Source of the DNA: Acinetobacter portensis
GTDB lineage: Bacteria; Pseudomonadota; Gammaproteobacteria; Pseudomonadales; Moraxellaceae
Direction of reading: 5' to 3'
Length of the DNA: 45,487 bases
Assembly (NCBI RefSeq): GCF_009372215.1
Contig: NZ_LWRV01000033.1
Coordinates: forward strand, 1 to 45,487
Positions within the stretch are counted from its first letter, which is position 1. Each line of letters opens with the position of its first letter. This document shows positions 16,548-25,392 of this stretch, in pieces. The notes below the pieces were generated by a model. It was not told where the DNA came from. It made no database searches and saw nothing but the letters and a program-made list of their open reading frames with translations. The translations under genes and the position numbers were made by a program.

Positions 16548-16717
16548 GATTTTTCAGCTTATATTTCAATATAGAAGAGGCTAGATATTGCTTAAAGAAT
16601 GTATACCAAACTTCAATAACTTGCCAAGTAAAACACGTTTTAATCATTGAACTCTTTATAGAAGTTCTGCATAGTGAGAATTAGGGTTGATGTATAAAAA
16701 CATGGAAGAGGGTTGTA

Positions 16718-18232
16718 ATGTTATTTAAAGATTTTGGAAATGGCATGAATACACATAAAAACAAACGGATTAAAGAATTAAAAAAACAAATTGAACAGGC
16801 TGAATCTTATGAAGAATGGCAGCATTTAGCGCTAAAAATAGATGAAGAAACGGGTGCACAAGCATGGAAATATGATAATTCATCGCCTTATTTTGATGCA
16901 GAAATAATTGCGCATCGTTTAATTTTACTCCGACGTTATAGAGCGCAAAATCGTATTTCAGATTTAATGCATATTTTGCGTGAAGGTTTAACTTACGATA
17001 TTGCCAATATTGCACATCCAATGTTGTTTACAGCAACCATGGTTGGAACAAAAAAAATCATTGAAGATTATGTTGCAGAGGTAAGTAATAGTTTGGCATT
17101 TGTGGCATCAGAACAATGTCAAACGATAAACAATGAAGAAAAAATCGCATTTTTCCAGGCCTGTCAAAAAGCTTATGGTCAGCCTGCATTAATGTTTTCA
17201 GGCGGTGCAACGCTAGGTTTGTTTCATACAGGTGTTTGTAAGGCATTACTAGAGCAAGATTTAATGCCAAAAGTGATGTCGGGTTCAAGTGCAGGGGCAA
17301 TTATGACTGCAATGCTTGGCGTTTCTAAGCCTTCAGATATGCAACAAATTTTAAGTGGTGAAAGTTTCTTTAATGAAGCATTTAAATTTAGAGATTGGCG
17401 TGAAATTCTTAAAGGGAATGGCGGTATTGCTGATGTTAAATTCCTTAAACAATTTTTAAAGAACAATTTAGGTGATTTAACTTTTGCTGAAGCTTTCGAG
17501 CGATCTGGCTTACATATTAATGTTGCTGTTGCACCGTATGATGCTTCTCAAGATGCACGAATTATGAATACCTATACAGCTCCAGATTTGTTGGTTTGGA
17601 GCGCTGTATTGGCTTCGTGTGCTGTACCTGTATTATTTCCACCTGTACGCCTTACAAGTAAACGCCAAGATGGTAAATACACACCCTATATGGCAACAAC
17701 TACATGGGTAGATGGCAGTGTACGTAGTGATTTTCCACAAGAGAAAATGGCACGGTTATATAATTTAAATTACACCATTGCATGTCAGGTAAATCCGCAC
17801 GTTGTGCCTTTTATGCAAAGTGATGAAGAACGTTTTCGTAAGGATATGCTCAGTTGGCCTGAACGTATTGTGCGTCGTCAAGGAAAAGTAATTTCAAGAG
17901 GCATGATGGATTTTGCACGTGAACGCGTGGGAAGTGTACCGACGGTAAGACGTTTGCTTGATCATGGTTATGGGGTAATAGATCAGCGTTATTATGGTGA
18001 TGTAAATATCGTGGGGCATTTTAACTTGCGTCATTACAGTTATATGCTACAAAACCCGAAAGAACACTTATTTAAGATGTTGCAACGTGAAGGTGAGCGA
18101 GCAACATGGCCAAAAATTTCATCTATCGAAGTTCATGCACGTGTAGGTAAAACCATTCAGCATTGCTTAGAGCTTCTCACATATCAACAAGACAAAGTGC
18201 AATATGCAGGTTCAGAATATATTCAAATTTAA
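16718..18232 (+). CDS. patatin-like phospholipase with N-terminal DUF3336
   Basis: Serine lipid acyl hydrolase of 504 residues. The N-terminal ~150 residues form a DUF3336-like helical region (IKELKKQIEQAESYEEWQHLA). The patatin domain has the oxyanion loop GGATLGLFHTG, nucleophile elbow GSSAG with Ser191, and the catalytic Asp332 in WVDGSVRSDFP. The same two-domain layout occurs in yeast Tgl3/4/5 lipases and in many proteobacterial proteins. No signal peptide, so it is cytoplasmic or membrane-associated. The ATG follows a GAGG ribosome site; an in-frame ATG 9 codons later is possible. Its last 29 nt overlap a kinase-like gene, implying coupled expression. Confidence 0.92.
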   Translation: MLFKDFGNGMNTHKNKRIKELKKQIEQAESYEEWQHLALKIDEETGAQAWKYDNSSPYFDAEIIAHRLILLRRYRAQNRISDLMHILREGLTYDIANIAHPMLFTATMVGTKKIIEDYVAEVSNSLAFVASEQCQTINNEEKIAFFQACQKAYGQPALMFSGGATLGLFHTGVCKALLEQDLMPKVMSGSSAGAIMTAMLGVSKPSDMQQILSGESFFNEAFKFRDWREILKGNGGIADVKFLKQFLKNNLGDLTFAEAFERSGLHINVAVAPYDASQDARIMNTYTAPDLLVWSAVLASCAVPVLFPPVRLTSKRQDGKYTPYMATTTWVDGSVRSDFPQEKMARLYNLNYTIACQVNPHVVPFMQSDEERFRKDMLSWPERIVRRQGKVISRGMMDFARERVGSVPTVRRLLDHGYGVIDQRYYGDVNIVGHFNLRHYSYMLQNPKEHLFKMLQREGERATWPKISSIEVHARVGKTIQHCLELLTYQQDKVQYAGSEYIQI

Positions 18233-19034
18233 TTTGGAAGATATACTTTCTAAAAAATTAACTTGTGCAAGTCAGCCGAAAAGTTTGGCTTTAGGACGCC
18301 GTGTATTTTATTGGTTTGAAGAACATCAACAATATTGGCTAAAAACCCAAGCACTGCAAAATGAAGTCAGCCTAGAAGATGCTTTTCAGCGTGAGCTTGA
18401 TTTCTATACATCCTTAAGTGAAAAGCAGATTGAAAGCATTGCATTGCCTTTTCAAATTTTAAAGCATTCCGCGGTGGTGAATAATTTTAATATCGGCATG
18501 CCACTTCTGATTTTACCCCATGCAAAGTTTTTATTTGATGAACCTACAAATACACTCAACATAGATCAAATTAAACATAAAATGCTTCAAGCACTTTCTG
18601 TATTAGAAAATTTGCATAAAGCAGGGTGGTTACATGCAGATTTAAAAGCAGAACATTTTGTTGAATATAACAATCAAACCAAACTCATCGACTTTGAACA
18701 AAGCATAAAAATTAAAGATACGCTTAAATTTTCACAATTAAATGCAACACCAAGATATATGGCGCCTGAATTATTTCACGCAGAAGCAAAAAGTATCGCT
18801 TCAGATATCTATGCTTTAGGTATTGTTTTTTATGAATGGTTAAAACAAGAGCGACTTTTTGCAAATAATTATTATGATTGGGCAGTTTTACACTGCCAAA
18901 CGTTAAAAATTGAACTGCCAGAATCATTTATTTGTTTTAAAAGGACATTGGATGCAATGTTAATAAAGCAAAAAACAGATAGGTTGATTGATATTTCAGC
19001 ATTAAAAATGAGCTTAATTACTGAAAATGTATAA
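18204..19034 (+). CDS. degenerate protein-kinase-like protein overlapping the phospholipase gene
   Basis: 276 residues with a protein-kinase-like C-lobe. Catalytic loop LHADLKAEHF contains Asp146 and Lys148, but the usual Asn is His151. The metal-binding DFG is DFE (163-165). The activation/APE region reads PRYMAPELFH, followed by the F-helix motif SDIYALGIVFYEWL. The N-lobe is reduced: no glycine-rich loop is clear, and the usual ATP-binding Lys may be in YWLKTQ. It could be a lipid/LPS or protein kinase with altered chemistry, or a pseudokinase. The ATG overlaps the phospholipase end by 29 nt; a TTG at 18234, just past that stop, is an alternative. Neither has a strong ribosome site, fitting translational coupling. 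Confidence 0.75.
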   Translation: MQVQNIFKFNLEDILSKKLTCASQPKSLALGRRVFYWFEEHQQYWLKTQALQNEVSLEDAFQRELDFYTSLSEKQIESIALPFQILKHSAVVNNFNIGMPLLILPHAKFLFDEPTNTLNIDQIKHKMLQALSVLENLHKAGWLHADLKAEHFVEYNNQTKLIDFEQSIKIKDTLKFSQLNATPRYMAPELFHAEAKSIASDIYALGIVFYEWLKQERLFANNYYDWAVLHCQTLKIELPESFICFKRTLDAMLIKQKTDRLIDISALKMSLITENV

Positions 19035-19101
19035 GAAAAAACCAAAAAATATCATTTTGTTTTTTATTTAAACAAACGATGGTTTTTTTAATAAAAAGGG
19101 C

Positions 19102-19128
19102 TTGTCATCATTAAGTGATCTCTATAAT
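19102..19128 (+). promoter_or_regulatory. promoter of the tRNA operon
   Basis: TTGTCA and a perfect TATAAT are 15 bp apart, with the -10 box ending 13 nt before the first tRNA-Leu. Spacing is slightly short. Confidence 0.75.
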
Positions 19129-19141
19129 ATACACAGCCATT

Positions 19142-19226
19142 GGGGACGTGGCGAAATTGGTAGACGCACTGGATTTAGGTTCCAGCGCCGCGAGGCGTGA
19201 GAGTTCGAGTCTCTCCGTCCCCACCA
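19142..19226 (+). tRNA. tRNA-Leu (anticodon TAG), copy 1
   Basis: An 85-nt class II tRNA with acceptor GGGGACG/CGTCCCC and a long variable arm (CGCC-GCGA-GGCG). The anticodon loop TTTAGGT puts TAG at 19176-19178, and CCA is encoded. It reads CUA and related leucine codons. Confidence 0.98.
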
Positions 19227-19262
19227 ATAATTATCAACTAAGTTTGATAGTTATTAGGCAAT

Positions 19263-19336
19263 AGAGGATTGGTGTAATGGTAGCATGACGGTCTCCAAAA
19301 CCGTTCGTCAAGGTTCGAGTCCTTGATCCTCTGCCA
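19263..19336 (+). tRNA. tRNA-Trp (anticodon CCA)
   Basis: 74 nt. Acceptor AGAGGAT pairs with ATCCTCT and G is the discriminator before CCA. The anticodon arm ACGGT-CTCCAAA-ACCGT gives anticodon CCA at 19296-19298. A1-U72 and G73 are the tryptophan identity elements known from E. coli. The D-stem (GTGT with GCAT) contains two G-T pairs, and the T-arm is CAAGG-TTCGAGT-CCTTG. Confidence 0.95.
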
Positions 19337-19371
19337 ACTTAAAATCTAACAGTATGTTAGTACCCTATGAT

Positions 19372-19456
19372 GGGGACGTGGCGAAATTGGTAGACGCACT
19401 GGATTTAGGTTCCAGCGCCGCAAGGTGTGAGAGTTCGAGTCTCTCCGTCCCCACCA
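19372..19456 (+). tRNA. tRNA-Leu (anticodon TAG), copy 2
   Basis: Identical to the first copy except for two bases in the variable arm. The tetraloop is GCAA instead of GCGA (19422), and a stem C is T (19426), giving a G-T pair. Anticodon TAG at 19406-19408. Confidence 0.98.
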
Positions 19457-19464
19457 TCATTATT

Positions 19465-19490
19465 AAAGCAAGGCATTGTCCTTGCTTTTT
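19465..19490 (+). terminator. terminator of the tRNA operon
   Basis: AAAGCAAGG and CCTTGCTTT form a 9-bp stem with a 6-nt loop, followed by T residues, 9 nt after the last tRNA. Confidence 0.9.
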
Positions 19491-19557
19491 TATTGCCTGA
19501 AATTTAGTAAATACTGACTTTTAATAATAAAACTTAAGACAACTTAAATGTATAGAT

Positions 19558-19585
19558 GTAAAAATGCCCATTAAAAAATGGGCAT
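19558..19585 (-). terminator. terminator of the small orphan gene
   Basis: ATGCCCATT and AATGGGCAT form a 9-bp stem with a 4-nt loop, leading into a short T-run on the minus strand, about 55 nt after the small gene's stop. Confidence 0.75.
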
Positions 19586-19638
19586 ATGAAAATCCTTTTC
19601 ACTATTCGCGTGAATATTCACTTTGTGTTATGAACACA

Positions 19639-19842
19639 TTAAGCTTTTAAATGATCCTCAAACTCTTCACCCAATTGAACTGCAAGGGCATTACCTGAAA
19701 GTTCGCAAGTCACTAAGCCATATTCTTTTTTGAAACTAAAAGTAAAACCACGGTTATCTGTTAGGTTTTTTACTGAATATCCTAATTTTTCTAACCAAAT
19801 ACGAAATGCGATTAAATTTTTTGCCTTAACTACTTTTTTCAC
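19639..19842 (-). CDS. small conserved-looking protein of unknown function (67 aa)
   Basis: I do not recognise this family. The 67-residue protein begins with a basic stretch (MKKVVKAKNLIAFRIW), continues with an alternating beta-like segment (GFTFSFKKEYGLVTCELSG) and ends acidic (GEEFEDHLKA). No signal peptide or membrane helix. It is credible as a gene because a GTG start is preceded by AAGGAG at good spacing and a terminator follows its stop. Upstream lies an inverted repeat next to the ribosome site. Probably a single cytoplasmic alpha/beta mini-domain; function unknown. Confidence 0.75.
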   Translation of the reverse strand: MKKVVKAKNLIAFRIWLEKLGYSVKNLTDNRGFTFSFKKEYGLVTCELSGNALAVQLGEEFEDHLKA

Positions 19843-19859
19843 GAGAAAGCTCCTTGTTT

Positions 19860-19883
19860 ATCCCTAAATATATTAATAGGGAT
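19860..19883. promoter_or_regulatory. inverted repeat upstream of the small orphan gene, possible operator
   Basis: ATCCCTA and TAGGGAT are separated by 10 AT-only bases. The repeat lies a few bases upstream of the AAGGAG site of the minus-strand 67-residue gene, so it could be a protein-binding site or a 5'-UTR hairpin. Confidence 0.4.
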
Positions 19884-20209
19884 GGATAAAACTTTTTAAA
19901 GGATAAAATTAAATAAAAATGAATTATGTTGAGTTTTTATTTTTATATTTTATAAAAAGTTGTAGTTTTATGCGTCTAAAATTGGATGAGTTGTTTTTAA
20001 GTTGTTGTAATAAATATTAAAAATATTTTTTAATATTTATTTTCTTTTTTTATTCGATGTTAAAAAATGTAAGTTGGAAATATTTTGTAAATATTAAATG
20101 AGAATCAATGTTTGTTTGCTCTTTATTGATGATTGAAGAATATATTGATATTTAGAAAAAATAGTTTTGGGGGATGCGTATATAAATACGCATCAAATAA
20201 AATGTTAAA
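19884..20209. other. AT-rich intergenic gap without a gene
   Basis: About 330 nt of very AT-rich DNA with many short T/A tracts. No plausible open frame, RNA gene or strong hairpin was seen. It must contain the promoter of the minus-strand small gene; several TATAAT-like strings exist because of composition, so none is called. Confidence 0.6.
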
Positions 20210-20941
20210 TTAGAAATTATCTTTAAGCTCTCTGAGCTCTTGAAATTTTTTAACGTTGTTCGCGCGTAGAAAAGGATTGGTTTTGAGTTCAAGGTCAATT
20301 GTGCTTGGTAGTGTGCATTGATTTAGTAGGCGTAAGCTTTCAACTTCTTGAGTGCGTTGAATAATATCGACATTATTGGGTTCAATGTGTAAGGCAAATT
20401 TAGCGTTTGAAAGCGTATATTCATGTGTGCAATACACTTTTGTGCGTGGTGGTAAAGCAGAAAGTCTATTGAGTGAATGATACATTTGTTCAAATGTACC
20501 CTCAAAAACTCGACCACAACCCATAGCAAATAAGGTGTCTCCACAGAATAAGCTATTAATGGCATCGGCAAAATAAACAATGTGTCCAAGTGTGTGACCT
20601 GGAACAGCAATAATATCGATTTTTAAGTCGTGAAACTTGAATGAATTTTCATGCGAAAGTGGGTGGGTGATAAACGGAATTTTACTCAGTTCTTCACGCG
20701 GGCCATAAACAGGAATATTACGGTTGATGAGTAATGCAGGAACACCACCTACGTGGTCTTTATGCCAATGTGTGAGCCAGATTTGTGCCAATTGAAGTTT
20801 GTTTTCAGAGCAGAATGCTTCAACTAATTTCGCTTCGGTTGGATCGACTGCAATGACTTCTTTGGTGCTAGTATTTTCAATTAACCATATATAGTTCTGT
20901 AGCTGATTTTTTACATCAATAAAATGAACTTTATAGGTCAT
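20210..20941 (-). CDS. gloB: hydroxyacylglutathione hydrolase (glyoxalase II)
   Basis: Hydrolyses S-lactoylglutathione to lactate and glutathione, the second step of methylglyoxal detoxification. Metallo-beta-lactamase fold: dinuclear metal motif THWHKDHVGG with His58, His60, Asp62 and His63; further ligands in PGHTLGHIVYF, LFCGDTLFAMGCGRVFEG and CTHEYTLSN. The C-terminal glutathione-binding domain ends NPFLRANNVKKFQELRELK. 243 residues from ATG 20941, which has GGTGAG at suitable spacing; a GTG two codons upstream is less likely. Monocistronic. Confidence 0.96.
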   Translation of the reverse strand: MTYKVHFIDVKNQLQNYIWLIENTSTKEVIAVDPTEAKLVEAFCSENKLQLAQIWLTHWHKDHVGGVPALLINRNIPVYGPREELSKIPFITHPLSHENSFKFHDLKIDIIAVPGHTLGHIVYFADAINSLFCGDTLFAMGCGRVFEGTFEQMYHSLNRLSALPPRTKVYCTHEYTLSNAKFALHIEPNNVDIIQRTQEVESLRLLNQCTLPSTIDLELKTNPFLRANNVKKFQELRELKDNF

Positions 20942-21007
20942 AAGCACTCACCAAAATTAATCAATAGATTTGATTAAATAGTACCTTTTTCTATAAGATC
21001 TGTGTAT

Positions 21008-21036
21008 TAAAAATGCGCCATAAGAGGCGCATTTTT
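21008..21036. terminator. hairpin terminator after the asparaginase gene
   Basis: AATGCGCC and GGCGCATT form an 8-bp stem, with a T-run on the plus strand and a shorter one on the minus strand. It lies between gloB's start and the minus-strand asparaginase stop, so it serves the latter. Confidence 0.85.
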
Positions 21037-21052
21037 TATTTAAATAATTAAA

Positions 21053-22159
<1,107 letters not shown>

Positions 22160-22213
22160 TTAACCAAAGAAGTTTGTTCAGGATATAGTCAAAACTAAAT
22201 ATCAATTTAAAAA

Positions 22214-22232
22214 TCATCATTTGAAATGATGA
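22214..22232. repeat. 19-bp perfect palindrome upstream of the asparaginase gene
   Basis: TCATCATTTGAAATGATGA is self-complementary around a central G. It lies between the alaA terminator and the asparaginase gene, about 100 nt upstream of the latter's start, so it may be a regulator site. No T-run is attached. Confidence 0.5.
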
Positions 22233-22257
22233 GTATTGGTATCAAAGGCAATGCAAT

Positions 22258-22283
22258 AAAAAAGCCAAGTGTGAACACTTGGC
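22258..22283 (-). terminator. terminator of alaA
   Basis: GCCAAGTG and CACTTGGC form a perfect 8-bp stem with a 4-nt loop, followed on the minus strand by a run of T; 22 nt past the alaA stop. Confidence 0.9.
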
Positions 22284-22304
22284 TTAATTTTTTTTAATGA
22301 TGAA

Positions 22305-23735
22305 TTAACGCATTTTTGCTAAGAAGCGACCTAAGCGGCTAATTGCTTCGCGTAATTCATTTTCAGCGGGTAAGAACACCACACGGAAATGATCGGGCGT
22401 TGGCCAGTTAAAACCTGTACCTTGAACCAAGAGTACTTTTTCTGCACGAAGCAAATCAAGCATAAGCTGTTCATCATCCTGAATAGGGTAAACATTTGGA
22501 TCAAGTTTAGGGAAGCAATACATTGCGCCTTCTGGTTTTACACAAGACACGCCTGGAATTTCATTTAACATTTCCCATGCAATGTTGCGTTGTTCGTATA
22601 AACGACCACCTGGGCGAATTAAATCGTTAATTGACTGATAACCACCTAATGCTGTTTGAATTGCATATTGCGCTTGATGGTTTGCACACAAACGCATAGA
22701 AGCCAACATATCTAGACCTTCAATGTAGTCTAAAGCACGTGATCGATCACCTGTAATTGCCATCCAACCTGAGCGGTAACCTGCAATACGATATGCTTTA
22801 GAAAGACCATTGAAAGAAACGCACAGTTGATCGCCCGCAAGCGCAGCAACTGAAACATGTTCAATACCATCGTAAATAATTTTGTCGTAAATTTCATCTG
22901 CGAACAAAATGAGGTCATATTTTTTAGCAAGAGCGACAATTTGCTCTAAAACATGGCGTGGATAAACAGAACCTGTAGGATTATTTGGGTTAATAATCAC
23001 AATACCGCGTGTATTTGGTGTGATTTTGCTTTCCATATCGGCAATATCTGGGTACCAGCTCTTTTCTTCATCACATTTATAGTGGATTGCTGTACCGCCA
23101 GATAGGTTAACCGCAGCTGTCCATAATGGATAGTCAGGCATTGGAACAAGCATTTCATCGCCATCATCCAATAAGCCTTGCATTGCCATCACAATAAGTT
23201 CTGATACGCCATTACCAATATACACGTCATTGACATGCATATTGAGAATGCCTTTTTGTTGGTAGTACTGACAAATGGCTTTACGTGCCGGGAAAATACC
23301 TTTTGAGTCTGTGTAACCAATGGCATTTGGTAAGTTTAAAGCAACATCATTAATAATTTCTTGCGGTGCTTCAAACCCAAAAGGAGCAGGGTTACCAATA
23401 TTTAATTTAATAATTTTGTGACCAGCTTCTTCCATCTCATTGGCCGCTCGTAACACTGGTCCGCGAATGTCGTAGCATACATGCTCGAGTTTTGAAGATT
23501 TTTTAATTTCGCGACGGGGTTGGAAAGTGTTCGACATTTTGATGTTCTCGGAATGAGTGGTAGTCACTTTTGCGTAACGGTATAAATAGCTTTTAAATGT
23601 CTCAGTGGTTACAAGATCAAGATGGTGTTCATCTCTAAGCAGTGTAACTATTTTTTCATGCGTAAACCCTACCTGTTGATACTGTTTAATGACAGGTAAT
23701 AGGTTTTTAAAAAGAACGCTCTTTTTTTGCGACAT
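22305..23735 (-). CDS. alaA: alanine transaminase AlaA with an extra N-terminal domain
   Basis: PLP-dependent aminotransferase (pyruvate/glutamate to alanine). From about residue 80 it follows E. coli AlaA closely: KSSKLEHVCYDIRGPVL, LNIGNPAPFGFEAP, NPNNPTGSVY, and the PLP lysine Lys313 in NGLSKAYR. E. coli AlaA is about 405 residues; this protein has 476, so ~70 residues are added at the front. The extra part (PVIKQYQQVGFTHEKIVTLL, then TTETFKSYLYRYAK) looks like the small helical, HTH-like domain seen in plasmid and integrated-element proteins. The outer ATG has AGGA at good spacing, so the extension is probably translated. An internal ATG at 23537 (Met67) would give a standard AlaA but has a weaker site. 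Monocistronic. Confidence 0.93.
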   Translation of the reverse strand: MSQKKSVLFKNLLPVIKQYQQVGFTHEKIVTLLRDEHHLDLVTTETFKSYLYRYAKVTTTHSENIKMSNTFQPRREIKKSSKLEHVCYDIRGPVLRAANEMEEAGHKIIKLNIGNPAPFGFEAPQEIINDVALNLPNAIGYTDSKGIFPARKAICQYYQQKGILNMHVNDVYIGNGVSELIVMAMQGLLDDGDEMLVPMPDYPLWTAAVNLSGGTAIHYKCDEEKSWYPDIADMESKITPNTRGIVIINPNNPTGSVYPRHVLEQIVALAKKYDLILFADEIYDKIIYDGIEHVSVAALAGDQLCVSFNGLSKAYRIAGYRSGWMAITGDRSRALDYIEGLDMLASMRLCANHQAQYAIQTALGGYQSINDLIRPGGRLYEQRNIAWEMLNEIPGVSCVKPEGAMYCFPKLDPNVYPIQDDEQLMLDLLRAEKVLLVQGTGFNWPTPDHFRVVFLPAENELREAISRLGRFLAKMR

Positions 23736-23961
23736 TTTTTATCCTGAGTAAGAATATGACTAAGCCTATCACTAAATTTACGCATAAAAAAGCAATTAAT
23801 GCGTAATTTGCTTACTTTGTTTTTAAGTTTTGCTTACTTTTTGCTTTTTTAGCATTATAGGTCTTTTGTAAAATGTTGAATAAAGACTAGAAATTTTAAT
23901 ATGAATCACGTAAATATAGAATTATCTTATTTTAAACAGCAAGATGGAAAGGTACGTAATC

Positions 23962-24381
23962 ATGGGAAAACTCAATAAAACAGAAAGAGAATGGCAAAGA
24001 GAGTTATCACCTGAAGAATTTCGTATTACAAGACAGAAGGGAACTGAAGCGCCATTTACAGGTAAATATTGGAATACTAAGCAGGAAGGCGTTTATTATT
24101 GCCGTTGCTGTGGAGAAGAATTATTTGCATCTGAAACAAAATTTGATAGCGGTTGTGGTTGGCCGAGTTTCTACAAACCAATTAATTCATCTGTAGTGGA
24201 AGAACAACAAGATACGTCACATGGGATGGTCAGAACTGAAATTATTTGTCATCATTGTGATGCACATTTAGGACATGTTTTTCCAGATGGACCAGAGCCG
24301 ACAGGATTGCGCTATTGCGTAAATTCGGCATCACTAGAATTAAAATCACAAGAAAAAAATGATGAGGATACCTATCCATGA
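23962..24381 (+). CDS. msrB: peptide-methionine (R)-S-oxide reductase
   Basis: Repairs methionine-R-sulfoxide in proteins. 139 residues. Structural zinc cysteines lie in [11 protein letters not shown] and [13 protein letters not shown]. Substrate-binding residues are in [11 protein letters not shown]. The catalytic Cys is in [15 protein letters not shown] 23962 is chosen because AAGG lies nine bases upstream and it gives the family N-terminus; ATG 23944 would add six residues. Its stop overlaps the glutathione peroxidase start (ATGA), so the two oxidative-repair genes form an operon. Confidence 0.96.
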   Translation: MGKLNKTEREWQRELSPEEFRITRQKGTEAPFTGKYWNTKQEGVYYCRCCGEELFASETKFDSGCGWPSFYKPINSSVVEEQQDTSHGMVRTEIICHHCDAHLGHVFPDGPEPTGLRYCVNSASLELKSQEKNDEDTYP

Positions 24382-24857
24382 CAGATGTTTATCAATTCGA
24401 TGCTGAATTGTTGGACGGTCAAAATAAATCTTTTGCCGATTATAAAGGCAAAGTTTTATTGATTGTGAACACAGCGAGCAAATGTGGTTTTACGCCACAA
24501 TTTTCGGGATTAGAAAAACTTTATCAGAAATACAAAGATCAAGGTTTTTTGATTTTAGGATTTCCCTGTAATCAATTTGGTGGGCAAGACCCTGATTCAA
24601 ATGAACAAATAGGTTCTTTTTGTCAAAAAAACTATGGGGTAACTTTTCCCATGTTTGCCAAAGTGGATGTAAAAGGTGCTGAAGCGCATATACTATTTCG
24701 TTACTTGACCAATAATAGTAAAGGTGTTTTGGGTAATGGAATTAAGTGGAATTTCACTAAATTTCTGATTGGTAAAGATGGTACTGTGCTTGATCGTTTT
24801 GCACCAACAACGAAACCAGAGGCGTTGGAAGAAGAAATTGAAAAAGCATTGAAATAA
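24378..24857 (+). CDS. glutathione peroxidase family (BtuE/Gpx) thiol peroxidase
   Basis: Reduces hydrogen and lipid peroxides with thiol reductants. 159 residues. The catalytic tetrad is visible: Cys36 in [11 protein letters not shown], Gln in FPCNQFGGQ, and Trp and Asn in [10 protein letters not shown]. The Cys in FPCNQF is the usual resolving-type position of thioredoxin-linked homologues. No signal peptide, so cytoplasmic. Translationally coupled to msrB. A hairpin follows 10 nt after the stop. Confidence 0.95.
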   Translation: MTDVYQFDAELLDGQNKSFADYKGKVLLIVNTASKCGFTPQFSGLEKLYQKYKDQGFLILGFPCNQFGGQDPDSNEQIGSFCQKNYGVTFPMFAKVDVKGAEAHILFRYLTNNSKGVLGNGIKWNFTKFLIGKDGTVLDRFAPTTKPEALEEEIEKALK

Positions 24858-24866
24858 GTGATTAAA

Positions 24867-24890
24867 TAAGGCAATCGAAAGGTTGCCTTA
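24867..24890 (+). other. hairpin after the glutathione peroxidase gene
   Basis: TAAGGCAA and TTGCCTTA form an 8-bp stem with an 8-nt loop and a weak AT-rich (not pure T) tail, so it is a poor terminator at best. TTGACA occurs right after it (24897-24902) and might start a promoter. Confidence 0.5.
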
Positions 24891-24907
24891 AATTATTGAC
24901 ACTTAAA

Positions 24908-25360
24908 ATGCAAAATAGATATCGAATAATCATGAGTTTACTTTTGGGAGCTTTTACAGCTTTCCAATACGTTCACTCGGAAGATAAAGATCAGTACAGT
25001 AAACTACTCAAAATACTAGAAACTCCGCAACCTAAGTATGAAATTCAAGATCGTGATTATAAAATTGACACGAAATTGTATAAAAATGAATATGAAGTCG
25101 ATTGGGCATCAAGACCGCAATTTAATGTTAGTGCACAAGAATTTAAATATTATAAAAATGCTATTCAAGTGAAAATGACTGTTATTGCGAGTACAGGTTA
25201 TATTGGTGATGCCGTTGTTGTTAAAAGTTCGGGTTCTAAAATAATAGATCAAAAGGTATTAGATGCTGTGAAGCTTGCTCGTTTAGATAAAATTCCGTAC
25301 GTCGATAAAGCCGTAACATATAACCTAATATATGATTTTGAAATAAAAAAACCACTGTAA
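24908..25360 (+). CDS. small exported protein with TonB C-terminal-like domain
   Basis: 150 residues: an N-terminal signal-like helix (MQNRYRIIMSLLLGAFTAFQYVHS), a charged linker, and a C-terminal domain resembling TonB CTD (IQVKMTVIASTGYIGDAVVV, then a region with KVLDAVKLARL). It lacks the long proline-rich spacer of a true TonB, so it may be a periplasmic single-domain relative rather than an energy transducer. ATG 24908 is preferred to TTG 24896; neither has a strong ribosome site, and an internal Met at residue 9 would also leave a signal peptide. The stop codon lies inside a bidirectional terminator. Confidence 0.75.
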   Translation: MQNRYRIIMSLLLGAFTAFQYVHSEDKDQYSKLLKILETPQPKYEIQDRDYKIDTKLYKNEYEVDWASRPQFNVSAQEFKYYKNAIQVKMTVIASTGYIGDAVVVKSSGSKIIDQKVLDAVKLARLDKIPYVDKAVTYNLIYDFEIKKPL

Positions 25361-25375
25361 GCACAGTGGTTTTTT
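25346..25375. terminator. bidirectional terminator between the TonB-like gene and dapC
   Basis: ACCACTGT and ACAGTGGT, extended by A/T pairs, form a long stem with a 4-nt loop and T-runs on both strands, serving the convergent plus-strand gene and dapC. The plus-strand stop codon lies within the stem. Confidence 0.92.
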
Positions 25376-25392
25376 ATGCGTATTATTTAAAC

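Noticed and set aside
19142..19456. tRNA cluster as an integration site for a mobile element
   Set aside because: No integrase, no direct repeat of a tRNA 3' end outside the genuine second tRNA-Leu, and ordinary genes on both sides.
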